A stretch of 64,000 nt of DNA from Lineus longissimus (Eukaryota > Nemertea > Pilidiophora > Heteronemertea > Lineidae): positions 6,884,501 through 6,948,500 of the forward strand of contig NC_088309.1 in the NCBI RefSeq assembly GCF_910592395.1, given 5' to 3'. How positions within the stretch are numbered: the first letter of the stretch is position 1; each line of letters starts with the position of its first letter. Position numbers and translations under genes: made by a program. The notes under the pieces were generated by a model. The model made no database searches and had not been told where the DNA came from. It worked only from the letters and a program-made list of their open reading frames with translations. Positions 51,125-62,862 of this stretch are shown piece by piece.

Positions 51125-53220
51125 ATGGAGAGCTACTATGGGACAGACAACACCCGGCCAACGCGACCTTTCGATGGAAGCTGTCTTTCTTCCCATGTTG
51201 TTTCGGATGACTGTCCGACGAAAACAATGATGCAAGTGGAAACGGATGCAGTCCCAATCTCGTCATCTAAAGAAGAAACTCCAATTAAAAAGAAGCCTGG
51301 CATGGATTTAAAAACTTATGGTAAGTTATAATTAGAACCATATTTAAAGTAAAGGGACAAGTAGGGCATAAGATATGTCAGTTTTTCATGTGAAATGCAT
51401 TACAGTTTGACCGTGATTTCTCTAAACATTTATCGACCCAAGATACAAAATTGCACATTTGGTCAAGATTTACTGTCAACCAGCGCATTTTTAGTGGGAT
51501 TTGGCCAAAGTTGCATTGCTATTCAGGACTGTGACATGGCCTTTGGGCGCCGGGACAGGGAACCCCTTTCGGCCATTTCAATATAATGCCTAAATTCTTC
51601 TCATTATTAAACCTTTGAATTTTTGACTGATTGTGTTTCAAATTTTAAAGTGAGAAGTTAGTGTCTTGATTTGATTCCAGGCTGGCACAAATGCAGTTTA
51701 CAGACTGTCTATGGGGAGGGTGGTTCCTGGCTGCGGTAGATTATGTACCCAAACCTTCTATCAAACTGTGTACATACTTACATGTTCCTGCAGTGCCATT
51801 CACACAGCCTCACTTGGTGAATGTTAAAAACTAGTGCCAGCCTCGCGACACTCCTACTTTTGAGTCTTCAGCCCGAGGGTGGCCGCTGTCTTGAAAAACA
51901 CTTCATCATCATCGTGCTATTATGTGTTGGTTATCAGTCTGTTGAAAATATGTTTTTATTGCCGATTCAGGTGATGACACAGTTGAAAGCTCTGGGATGG
52001 ACTCGATGCCCACGTCCAACTGCAAGTATCCGATTGAGGCAGATCCAGAGATAGGTGATAGTTCGGGGAAAGGAAGTCCCATTGATGATGCCAAAGCTAA
52101 ACGCGTCCAGGATGAAGAGATATCGAGCTCATCAAAACCCAGGGAAATGGAGATGGATGAGAACGGCTTCCCTGTTGGTCTGGAGAAGATGAAGTTTGCC
52201 GATGTTATTATCCCAGAGGACGAATATCCAGATTGGAAAAAAGAAGGACAGTATGATGGGTTGTTGGTGTATCATGAAAAAGATGAAAAATGTGCACTGG
52301 AATTTCTTGAAAAAGTACAACGTCACAAACGACCAGATGGAACACCCTTGCGGATCTCTTATCTTCAGCAGATTGCAGATGAAGCGGGAAAGAATGAAAA
52401 TGAAAAGTTGGAGTATTATTGTAATAAGAGCACATATCTGATGATGTTCCTTACCAAAAACTTTTGTGAAGACCTGCAATGGATGTACTTTTACCAGCAT
52501 AGAATTGTCATACATTCAGTTACAGACATGACAAAAAGATGGTGTGCGATCCCAATTCACACAGAGTATTGGAGGAAACCCAAGTCGTATAAAACACCGT
52601 TTGCATTACAAGGTATTCGAGGAATCTGTTTGGAGGACAGCCATTGGGAGGAAGGTGCAGAGCGAATGTTTCGGGAAAGATTCAAACTTCTCAAAGATCG
52701 ACTCTACGAGGAGAACTTGAAATTTAAACGTTGGTATATGCGGGAGCAGGGGACACGCCTGATAAAATGGAAAAAGGACAAGAAGTTATATCTGGAAAAA
52801 CTGAAGAAGGATGAAGAAGAAATGCAAAAGCAACTTGAAGCCGGAGAGAGTGAGCCAATGGAGCAAGATATGCCACACCCCTCGGCTCCTGGTGTCCAAG
52901 TCCAGAGAAATGTGGGTGCTTCAGCCGAGCGTAGTCCACCAAGGGCCCCAGGCAATGCATGGACAACTCCTGCACAAAACGCCTCTGCTGCGGCAACTGG
53001 TACAGCTGTTCAGCCACCAGCCACAATGTCACCCGAACAATTGCAACAAATGTTTATGGCTATACAGCAGAACCCACAACTGTTGCAGTCCTTGCAAGGC
53101 CTTTCTGGGGGTCAAGGTCCTGTCATCAACATAAGTGCAGATGTTGTGAATTTTGGGAACCAAAGCCAGACGACCATTCAGAAGCCTGGAGAAGGAGAGG
53201 ATGATGACGATGATTACTGA
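51125..53220 (+). CDS. TICAM-type TIR-domain adaptor with C-terminal RHIM-like motif
   Basis: Two coding exons, 51125-51320 and 51971-53220 (phase-1 junction TAT G|GT), 481 residues. The N-terminal about 155 residues are acidic and Ser-rich. The TIR spans about 159-311: YDGLLVYHEKDE (box 1), LMMFLTKNFCED (strand D), a WCAIPI strand, then KTPFALQGIRGICLED, whose TPFALQ is shared with vertebrate TRAM (TICAM2). A basic coiled region (about 311-360) follows, then a Pro/Ala linker, then SPEQLQQMFMAIQQNPQLLQ. At 449-470 comes PVINISADVVNFGNQSQTTI, which aligns with the RIP3 RHIM with one gap, keeping the N-I and V-x-[hydrophobic]-G core. The acidic tail is EDDDDDY. No transmembrane or death domain. 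Known family role: adaptors linking TLRs to RIP kinases, TRAF/IRF and NF-kB. Here the partners are inferred. It could be called TICAM, but orthology to TRIF versus TRAM is not settled. Confidence 0.8.
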
Positions 53221-54430
53221 TAATAAATATTATGTCAACAGATGCTGGGTAAGATATTATTTACACTTGCATATATTTTCTAATGTGGATTTCTCGCATT
53301 TCAGTTCCCAAAAGAAAGCCTTTATATGCCTCGATAAAGGAGGAGCAGATTGCTGTTGTTGTGCCCATGTTAAATAACTCACTGCAAGTTTTCCAGTCCA
53401 TATAACAAATTATAGACTAAGTCTATCAAAGATGATGATGACAGTTAAGATCCTGTAAAAAAGGGGGCTACAAATGTATAGTTATGTGCAAGCGTACACG
53501 ACGTGATTTATGATTGCTAGAATTTGAGTATTCATTTGTTTTGCCTGTTCATGTTATTTCCGTAAGGGAACTCTGTTCCGGGTAACTACATGTATGCAAA
53601 TAAGTGACAGCCAGCTGTATTTTTAATCTCCTCCTCTATACAAATACAATTCTGCGTTAACATGAACTTATCATATTTCTTTTCTATTTCAGTTCGATGC
53701 AGTATATACTCCGGGATCATCTACCACATCCTCCCATTATTGACTTGAGAGAATTGCCGCACAAAATTGGAGACTAAAAAGACCAGCATTATCCAAATGA
53801 AATGTGCTACTGTAATATAAGGGACATTCATCTTTAATTCCCAAGGTGGTCATTCTGACAACACTTTGCCTTATATTTTGAGGCAAAGTCAGCAGCCAGA
53901 CCATTGAAATTTCAAACAGAGTTTCTTATATTATGTATGTGTAGATAGAAAAGATGTCTTGTATTCATTGTGATTTGAGTGACTCCCAGATCAAGTTTCA
54001 TAACATGAGTATTGGTAGGAACTAAGCAGTCAAATTGGTAATCTCCTAAGTGCACAATAAGTGAACATGTGATGTACATACTTATGTTTGTTGTGGTGAG
54101 CAAAATAAAAAAAGAGTAGAACCACTTTCTATCCAAGATAGTTGAGCCATCTTCTTCAAACTGCCAAAAATCATGAAATATGAATTTTTTTATTGAAAAA
54201 TAGAAATTTGCCAGAAGAAAATTTGTGGAAAGAAATCCCTTTGAGAAGTCCCACTGTGCAAAAACTACTGATTTATTCAGTTTGGTTTATCGTAAATCTG
54301 ATATTTATTACCTAAGAGGAGTTTTACATTGGAATTGTAAAATGAAATGCTTGATTATAGACAATATTGTATGTAAACTTTTGAACTATTCCACAAAATG
54401 AAATAAAAATCATCTATATAGTGGACGTAC
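53221..54430 (+). other. 3' UTR of the TICAM-like gene with a probable intron
   Basis: After the stop codon, a donor GCTGG|GTAAGA at 53248/53249 can pair with the strong acceptor TTTCTATTTCAG ending at 53692. The stop would be only 28 nt before the junction, so the splice would not be expected to trigger decay. The exon after the acceptor has an open frame of 28 codons in one phase, but it is not in frame with the upstream coding exon. Confidence 0.35.
54402..54407 (+). promoter_or_regulatory. Polyadenylation signal, TICAM-like gene
   Basis: AATAAA in the sequence ATGAAATAAAAATCATC, about 1.18 kb after the stop codon on the plus strand; an earlier AATAAAAAAAG lies near 54104. The gene converges with MPHOSPH10, whose 3' end is near 55.93 kb. 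Confidence 0.45.
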
Positions 54431-55920
54431 TTAATCTTATCTCATTTTCATTGCCTTCGTGTGGTCTAAAGACACTGCACATATATAAAACACAACACAG
54501 CTTCAATTGTATCATGGATCTTCCCGTTTTTGGCCTGAGGTTTGTGTGTGAGGAGTAGGAGCATATCGTGGAAAAGACTTTTACTGCATTTGGCATTTTA
54601 TCCAGCAGGTTTATACTGAACGCTTGCTTGTGCGGGTTTCCAGTTACCAGGACTTTTTGTCCTTGATATTGAGACTGAGCTGCAACATAGTGTGCAGCCG
54701 ATGGATCAAAGCGGACTGTAAACCAAACGGAATATATGGCAGTTTGACCCCCTGTCATTCACAATGGTATTTTCATGGGACGAGTGTCCCATTTTGACAA
54801 TATACTGAAGGAATAATACAATCTTGACGTGGACTGAAACATGATGAAATAGTAGGGTCACCTCATCATGATACCATTGCTGTGCAGAGTATGAGGATCA
54901 CTATGTAAGTACCTAGGATTGCAGAGGGAAGCAAACATTTCAGGGAAGAAAATGTGCAGTGAAATGCTGAGCTTTGTTTGATGTTCCATCCCACCCATGG
55001 CATCTTGAGCAGAGGCTCTGTACAGCATGTTTCCACAAATTTTTGATAATCCCACCATGATTTTCAGCCATCTGTGTCTTTTATAATGCCGCCTTGTTCA
55101 TGCAAGTTTTTGGGCTTGTTGTATGTGAAATATGACAAATATATACCAGGGTAATCTACTTTTTGTTGTGGATGGCTGCCATTACTGCCACGAGTGAAAA
55201 GATTTCCATTACTAGTATAACTCATAAACCCATGATGTCACGGCTGTGACGCACCTCCAATCACCTCTTTGGTCTAAAGGTACTCAAAGTATGACATTAG
55301 CATCCAGTTTTTCTTGTGACGAAGAGACATAACCCAGAATGCGTGAACCAGGACGCATCGCACCCGACCCTCTTAACCGACGCAGGAAGATAGAGATTCA
55401 GAACTTGAAAAATCTTGACTCCCTTTCCTGAGGGGGTCCCTCCCGATGACCGAGGTTGAGCATTCTTGTAAAAAAGAATGCATGAAAGGTGGCATTTTTC
55501 GGTCAGGAAATCATGGCCCATGCAGGGCAATTAGATGCCCCAATCTTTCATTGGAGCTTAGAGGAATACTTCAAAAGATACCCATTGCCCACTGTTGACC
55601 CACAAAGCCTGCTCTACTCCTATACCAAACCCAGTCTCTGGTCTTATTTTCCTAAATACGAGTTGCGGGAAATACCAGTGTATTAAAGTGAAGGAGATTC
55701 AACCCCTTTGGCACCCTTTTTGGAGTACGTAGAAGTATAGAAAGGACTTCTTCCTTTATCACATTTTATAGTTGAACATTGTGCAGTCCCTGCACTGGCT
55801 TGTCAATATTCCAGGACAACATTATTTGGCAAAAACATCGGGTCATTTGCAGGCGACTTTGATCCCAGGTGAAAAAGTCGCAAGTAGTTCAGGAAATTAG
55901 GGTTACAAGTCAAGAAGACA
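54430..55920. other. Convergent intergenic interval, no gene seen
   Basis: Between the 3' ends of the TICAM-like gene and MPHOSPH10. A 65-codon open frame at 55489-55686 and a 114-codon one on the minus strand at 54414-54758 have no recognisable domain or splice partners, so I do not call them. Confidence 0.4.
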
Positions 55921-55946
55921 ATAAGATCGAAATTGTATCTACACGT

Positions 55947-55952
55947 TTTATT
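55947..55952 (-). promoter_or_regulatory. MPHOSPH10: Polyadenylation signal, MPHOSPH10
   Basis: AATAAA on the minus strand (plus-strand TTTATT in CGTTTTATTCATT), about 65 nt after the stop codon. This is a short but normal 3' UTR for a housekeeping gene. Confidence 0.6.
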
Positions 55953-56016
55953 CATTTATATGTATCTTCCATACAGAACTCAAACTAAATCTGCACCACT
56001 TCTTCAAAAATGTTCA

Positions 56017-59000
56017 TCATAACTTAAATTTCGCCGACGATTTTTCATTCTCTGATCCCTTTCTCTTCTTGGCAGCTTTTTTACTGTGAACTTGTGTTTT
56101 TACTTCGTCCTGAAGCTGGCTGAAGAAAGCTTTGGATGACCGTGGTGCCTTGCTATTCTTGTCCTGAAAATAAAAGTTGTCTTACTGTTATCTTTCTGAG
56201 GAAATGACATGCTGGTACAGGGGCTGGGGCAAATAATAATTTCAGGAAATGGTACATACTGAGCCAGACCCAACACATTTACCTTTCATCAATCTAGTAG
56301 TCGGGATTCAATCAAGAGACATTGCTAATGGCAGTGGTTATCGAAGTGAATAGAACATTACTTTATCATAATCTCCATTTTTCCCAAATTGGTTTTTGAG
56401 TACAAAGTTACAACCAGAATGTAGGGATAAGTTCACCTTAACCAGAATTTCAGGTATGCATATTTAAGACAAATGGGTTTGCTAGTCAAGAAAGTGAGAA
56501 ATACAAGAAATATACACACCTTAATGACTGTGACTTGCCCACCAGACTTGCTAAGCTTATCCAAATCTTTCATGGCGTTTTCCTTGCTGTACTTATTCCC
56601 AAGACCAGGATTAAGTTTCTCGACCATTTTCTGTCTTCGCTCCTTTTCAGCTCTCTTCTTTCGTTTCTCTGCCTTCTTATTCTTCCTTTCACGGTTCCTG
56701 TCAGTCGCTGTTTTTTCTGTGACGCCCTTTTCTGGAGCTTTTGATTTGTCCTGAAAAATGATCAATGATAAGATCAATATTTTTCCAAGACTTGCATGAA
56801 ATAGTGAATTGTTCATCAGTTCTTCTACACAGGAATCTTTTTATCCCAGGAAAACATTGGAAAGCCAGGACTAGCCCCATTTACACCCCTACCTTGGTGA
56901 TTCATCACATCGGGAATTAAGGGGAGACAGTGGGTCAAAATAGTTATCTTCAGGTGACTAGTATGCGCACTAATGGGGCTTGGGTTTGTTTGATTCAGCA
57001 ATAATTATACTCCTAATGCAAGAGCAAATCTATCAGCAACTTTGTGTAACTTAAATCGCATCAAACTAGCTCTTGCCTCTTGAGACAGGGGCCTCATCCT
57101 ACAGAATTTCAAAGCTTGTTGTTGTTGTCATTAATTAACAATCAAGTTGCTTCTAGTCTATTACCAATAGCCATGTAAGATCCACCCAAAGTTTACCTTG
57201 ATTTCTTCTGGAGCCATCATGGCCACCTCACTAACGCTAACAGGTGCCACCTCCTCCATATTGATAGAAGGCAAGTTGGAGATAATCTTCACATCCGGAA
57301 CAGACTGTAATTAAAGTTAAACAAAACAACATAAGATTCTAGAAAGAAATATTTTGAAGTATCTAAGAACAATCATAAACAATTCATAAATGAGTCTTTT
57401 CGAAAATAAAATCTTCACACAAAGCAGTATATGAAATGAAGGATGGCACGATGACTTACTGGCTTAGGAGTGTAGTGGAAATTCGAGAGGGCATCGAGTT
57501 TAATGAATAGAGACTGCATGGTTTTCCTAATGTCTTCATATGCGGGATCAACTACTGCTTCTTTCTCCTCCTGTTCGACAAGTAATGCAGAGAACATATT
57601 AATAATAGATGCATTCTAAAGTAAGAAGCAAGACACCAATGAGAAATTAGTAAATAGTTTGACAGGAGGCAGGTAGAAAAGGCAGGTGACAGGGCCCTGC
57701 TAAAAATCTTGTTGGCTTGAACGCAATAAACGTGTTCCTAATTTGCCAACTGAGCAGCAGCAGTGGCAGATTAATTGGCACAGCTTTTTTATTGAAGAGC
57801 CACAATTTTTCTGGCCCTGCTTCTGAAGCTGAATACATTCATAGCTATAAGTGGCAGCACCGCATCATTCAATATCACATGCAACTGGTATCTCTCCTCA
57901 ACTTTACAAAGCTCAACACTTGAAATAGCATCATTACACTAAAGGATAGTTATTAGTTACCTCCGTTTGTTTCAAGAATTCCTTCTCATAAATCTCTCCC
58001 AAACTAGCTTTACTTTTCTCGTGATCTAAGGTGATTCTCTTTTTATATTCAAACACCTCTTCTTTTTTCCTCACTTTCCTCTCAACATCATCCCAAGCCT
58101 GGAAATGAAACAAAATCACAGTTTGACAGAATTGACACTTTGACCAATTATGAGAAGCAGTTTTACTATTCGATTAAACAGAATCGACTGAATTCACGGT
58201 GTGGCAAACTCTAATGTTCCATCAGCACCTAAACCTTTCAGAACACTTGGCAATACTGCACAGAAAATGATCTAAACGCACACCAACTGTCATTACTGCA
58301 TGAGGACTGACTACTTCAAACAACTGGAAACTTGCTCATCCACACAACAATGCTATGTAAACTAACTACACACCTTATCCTTGATTCTCTGTTTTATCAT
58401 CTCTTCTAGCGTTTGCGTTGTTTCTTCAGTGATTACAGGGGCTGAAATCAAAAATATTAGCACTTTAATAAACTGACTTAATTGCTTTTTTCAAAAATAT
58501 TCCAAGACACAGACTTGACAGTAGAAAAGTCTGATGTTAACCTCTACACTAAACTCCAAACTTTAACTTTTGATTTACCTGTTGTTCCAGTATGTTCAAA
58601 TTGTAAATCTTCCTGCAGAAGGCTGTTCTCAGGTCTTGTGCCTCCTGCAGCTTCTCCCATCAACTGCCACGGCTTGGCTGCCAGACTTGCTTCTTCCATA
58701 TCCTTGATCTTAGACTTGAGCTGAAGATGAAAACAAACCACGTACACAAATCTAAGTACACAAGGATGTGACCAAACAAAACACCAGGAGAAAAGTGCAG
58801 AGGTCCCTATGAAGATAGAATTCCAACCAATCCAAGCTGACTATGCGCTGGGTTAAAACGTAGGTTGGGTGACTGATTAACAGACCAAATTGTCCTGTTG
58901 TACATTCTCAAGGGAAAGTAACGTAGGAAATTTCTTCCTGACAGACATATCAACGAACTTAAACTCTTTGAGTCTCTCTGAGGCAAATGAGCCAACTTTT

Positions 59001-61200
59001 GACACCTACCCTTTCTTGTCTCTTTTCAAATGTTGATTTTGACTCTTTATGACCAAGAATGTCTTGAAGATCTTCTCCTTCACTTTCACTGTCACTCATG
59101 AGTTGTTTCTTTCCAGATTTCTTTGCTGACTTTCTTACAGAGTTCTCTTCTTCTTCAGTTTCTACTTCATCCGAGTCCTCCTCTTCTTCACCATCATCAT
59201 CTTCTTCATTCTCATCACTTAAGGAAATGTGATCAAATTAGATGAGAAGTGTGCATGTAAGAACCAACTCTGACATGATAAGGTAAACAGAACTGCAAAA
59301 ATTTGATATTCTGACGAGTTAGTTTAATCTCTTTTGCATACAATACAAGATCCAAAGAATTGTAGAAAGCAACGCCAATCGGGGTTAAGCAAGAAACGGT
59401 CAAAGACAAGAATATTTCAAGTCCGAGACCAAAAATGGGTAGTATATGTCTTGGTACCAGGTACCATTGAATAAATTGAGGTATGTTCTCAAGGCAGAAT
59501 AAGTCTTTACCTGCCACTGTCTTCATCTAATGCAGTTTTCTGTTTTGCTGACTTCTTGATATTGAAACCTTCATTGACAGGATCAAAGAAGTCATCATAA
59601 TTTACGTCAAGACCTCCTTCCTGTAATGAAAAAGAATCTATGTAACAAACAAAACAGCCGATAAAGATAGATTTAGAGTTCGCCTAGTAGGTTTGACTTG
59701 AGTGAGAAGCAGTTAACAAAAGAGCTACCTTCAGGGCAGTAACACACTCACTAAGTCATTGAATACTTTCTCATCCTCCAGACTCAATTTTCAAGTACCA
59801 GTATTCTTCATTAATACACTCAACATTCATACGCGAAATTCTCTCGATGAGCAGGAGATAACCCTTAAAATTGACTAAGGTTTTTATACCCTATTTGGAT
59901 GGGGTGGCAAAGTTGACATAGCAAAGCATATTCACTCCCATATCTTACCTCATCCTCCTCTTTCACTGTGAATAGATCTATTCCCTCCTCATCTTCATCC
60001 TCCCGACTTTTTGACTGTCTCCTTGACTTCTCCTCCCGTGCATCCTCTTGATCCAAAAACTCAGCCATAGCAGCCAGACTAAAGAAACCATCATCAACTT
60101 CTGACTTCTTTTGTCTATTTTGAGATGATTTGCTTTGTCTTGTTTCTGAATCTTCCTCTTCTCCTTCGTCTGTCTCTTCCACCTCCCCTTCCTCAGGTTC
60201 CAAACCAAAATCGCCCATGTCCCCCTCGCTGTCCTCATCGTCCCAGTCTATCACAGCATTAGCACCGTGTTTTTCACCAGACTTCAACTCCGAATCTGAG
60301 ATATCTCCATCACTAGAATCAATTTTTTCTGAATCTGAATAATCATCCTCAGACTGTGAATCAGAAACCAACTCAGCCTCTTCAGTCTCTGCTGGTTCTA
60401 GAAATGTTAGTAATGACTTTGACTTCCCAGTTAAAAATGTGGAAATGTTTTTGACAAACTTATCTATTGTTGGATCATTCTGTAGTTCAAGTTCTTGCCA
60501 AATCTGTTCATCATCAAAGTCTTTTATTATCAATTCTGGTAATGCTTCATTGACTTGTGAATCTTCTTCAATCTGTTTCAGGAAATCATAAGAATACTTC
60601 ACGGTTTTCTTTATTTTCTCAGATAAATCCTTTTGGTCCCTGAAAACAAAAATAAGGATACAATTACAATAGAGATTTCAATTATACATAACATAGCCTA
60701 TGACATAGGCCTCTTGGTCTTGCCAGGTACTCAATCTCATGTAACATTGCACGATATTGTAGGCCTATCGCCACGTCGTGAGAAGACTGCATTATATTGC
60801 CACTTTTTAATCTTACTGGGAAGTAATGTCATGACGTAAATTGTGATATAAAGCAGAAGTTGCGATAACAAAGACTGAACAATGGCTCGAGAGGATTTCT
60901 ATCAACAACTTATTTCCATGCCTGGAAAACAACTAGAACTAGCAGTCCTGATGCTAGAGCCCAGGCTGCTTACTTCCATCCGACAAACGGAAGCGTCCAG
61001 GAAAAGAAACCAAATGGCCACTTCGGAATCTAACTTCCTAACGGTGTAAGCGATATTTAAAAAGTTAACGGTTTTGTTATCTGAGATCGTAAATGAATAT
61101 GTCCATACCCAAGAAATACTTCTGGCTTTTCCGTAAATTTGTCAAATTCTTTGAAAATGTTTTCAACCACGAGGTTTTTCGATTTTGTGGTGGCAGCCAT
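56017..61200 (-). CDS. MPHOSPH10: U3 small nucleolar ribonucleoprotein MPP10, 11 exons
   Basis: A nucleolar component of the U3 snoRNP/SSU processome, working with IMP3 and IMP4 in early 18S rRNA processing. Exons: 61200-61109, 60639-59949, 59620-59511, 59217-59010, 58720-58579, 58441-58374, 58098-57961, 57570-57460, 57304-57197, 56750-56520 and 56163-56017, all in phase, 681 residues, the same length as human. Landmarks: [14 protein letters not shown] near the N-terminus, long acidic Ser/Glu/Asp tracts in exons 2 and 4, [15 protein letters not shown] with [82 protein letters not shown] and a very basic C-terminus. The start was chosen by homology; in-frame ATGs continue upstream through a 63-bp duplication. 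Confidence 0.95.
60882..61049 (+). other. 55-codon open frame antisense in MPHOSPH10 intron 1
   Basis: An ATG in AACAATGGC context opens a 55-codon frame beginning [20 protein letters not shown] and ending NFLTV. A TATAAA-like sequence (GATATAAAGC) lies about 35 nt upstream. Composition is protein-like (few low-complexity residues), but no homology is recognised and the GTGTAAG at its end could instead be a donor. It is listed only as a candidate small ORF. Confidence 0.15.
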
Positions 61201-61321
61201 TTTGTTGACTTCGTCGCGATCTGATAAACCTTGTCCTCCATGGAAACCGACATGTAACGCCATTTTGTTGAGTTCGTCGCGATCTGATAAACCTTGTCCT
61301 CCATGGAAACCGACATGTAAC
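61196..61321. repeat. 63-bp tandem duplication spanning the MPHOSPH10 start codon
   Basis: Two copies (61196-61258 and 61259-61321) differ at one base (GACTTCG against GAGTTCG). Each holds an AAAATGGC start context on the minus strand. Because 63 is a multiple of three, the upstream ATG (61263-61261) is in frame with the normal start (61200-61198) and would add 21 residues, LHVGFHGGQGLSDRDE being the repeated part. The duplication must be recent. Confidence 0.85.
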
Positions 61322-61323
61322 GC

Positions 61324-62862
61324 CGGAGCGGTCTTCCTGCCTTGTGTCTGTTGCTTGTGACAGATTGTGATTTTGAGCACTGAAATTCTCTAACTGAAGT
61401 GGGTGTCAACCACCTAAATTTGACCTGATCATGCCTACTCACGATACCATTAATTTCCAAAAGAGATGGCCATCGAATAGACATCCTCATTCAATCTAAC
61501 CGATCCTGTGATGGCAGTCTGCCTCTTCGCAGAGGGCTCGAAGCCTGCGGGTACTCATTCCGATGCAGCTGGTTGGTTAGCCGCCAGCTAGTTGAATGCA
61601 GGGTACAAACTGCTTGCTGAACAGGTGCATGGGAAAAAAATCTCAGAGGAAGGGGGCCACTGTCTGGCGGTTTCAGTAGGGGCAACACAAACTACTCTTA
61701 CCAGCTCAATACCACATTCCTCCCTTGCCTGTATTACAATGGAGGTAACAATGGAAAGAGGCCCTGGAGACCAGGATGCTGAGGAGGTGTCTAGGAATAG
61801 CGGACACAATTGAAGGGGATCATCCAAGTTTTTTCGTACAAAGAAAAAGATGCGTTTTCCTATTTTTATATCTTTGACCCAATTCATTGGATATAATGCT
61901 CATAAATGTTGAGACATGGAGAGAACATTTCCAAGCGGTGTACATTGTGCATTTCAGCTTCCGCAGAAAATACCTCAGCAAATGCAGTGTTACTGTCTCC
62001 TGTACACTGCAACATGAATGAATATATATGGAGCACTAACCTTCCTCACCAAATTATTTGATATGAAATAAAGTGTATCGAATTTTATAAATATTCTTTA
62101 ATTTTCAAACAAAATTTTACACACAAAACAACATGCCAGTACATGCACATACACCTCCAATTTCCACAAGAATTTATACTAGCTCCATAAAACATAATGC
62201 AATTTTGCATACTCTTGATCTGTAACCCCCCCCCCCCCCCACCCTAGCCCTTTATATGGACTAGCTCTCTGTCTCTCAGAAAAGGGCATACTTCACCGAG
62301 GACCTCCTCCACCAACCAATCTTATGTACTATGTACAGCCAAGCCCCAGTATTAACCATGTAATTCAAGAGGAAGTCCTTTATGGACGGACTGAGAAAGC
62401 TCCTTCAATAATCAATTATTGTTCCTTCTACGGAACTGCTACATCAATACATAGCACCAAAGACTTAGTCACAACTAATGCTTTTAAGTCTGACAGACAC
62501 ACCATTGTCAAATGATGAGAAAATTCAGAACATTGACTGAATAGAAATATGCAATCCAACAAACAGGTTCTATTCTTTTCACAAAATGGCCTTAGATCAT
62601 AGAACCATATGACAGACAGTAAAATGCACCAATTAACCTCATTTGCTAAAGTACCTGCAAAAAGTGAATCATGTGAATCCTGAACCAGAAAAATTTCAAA
62701 ATTGAGTAGTTTGAAATTATCTTTCACAATGTTTTGAATGAATGTTTTGACAGTATATCATCTTATTCTGTTCATGCAGTCCAACTGTCTAGTTCTAATA
62801 TTGACAGGTTTTATACAAATCTTCCGCAAATTCTGAATTAAGTGTTCTGCAGCCACCTCCCA
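61324..62862. other. Intergenic and CIAO2A 3' UTR; C-homopolymer
   Basis: The MPHOSPH10 promoter side and the CIAO2A 3' side meet here. No coding exon is recognised; the minus-strand open frame at 61491-61688 may be a repeat fragment. A run of about 14 C is at 62227-62240. ATTAAA on the minus strand near 62098 could be the CIAO2A polyadenylation signal, about 760 nt after its stop. Confidence 0.35.

Noticed and set aside
54414-54758. 114-codon minus-strand frame with weak retroelement flavour
   Set aside because: No recognisable motif, ends inside the TICAM-like 3' region, no supporting splice sites.
55489-55686. 65-codon plus-strand frame MAFFGQEIMAH...
   Set aside because: No family recognised, no acceptor/donor context; length is within chance.
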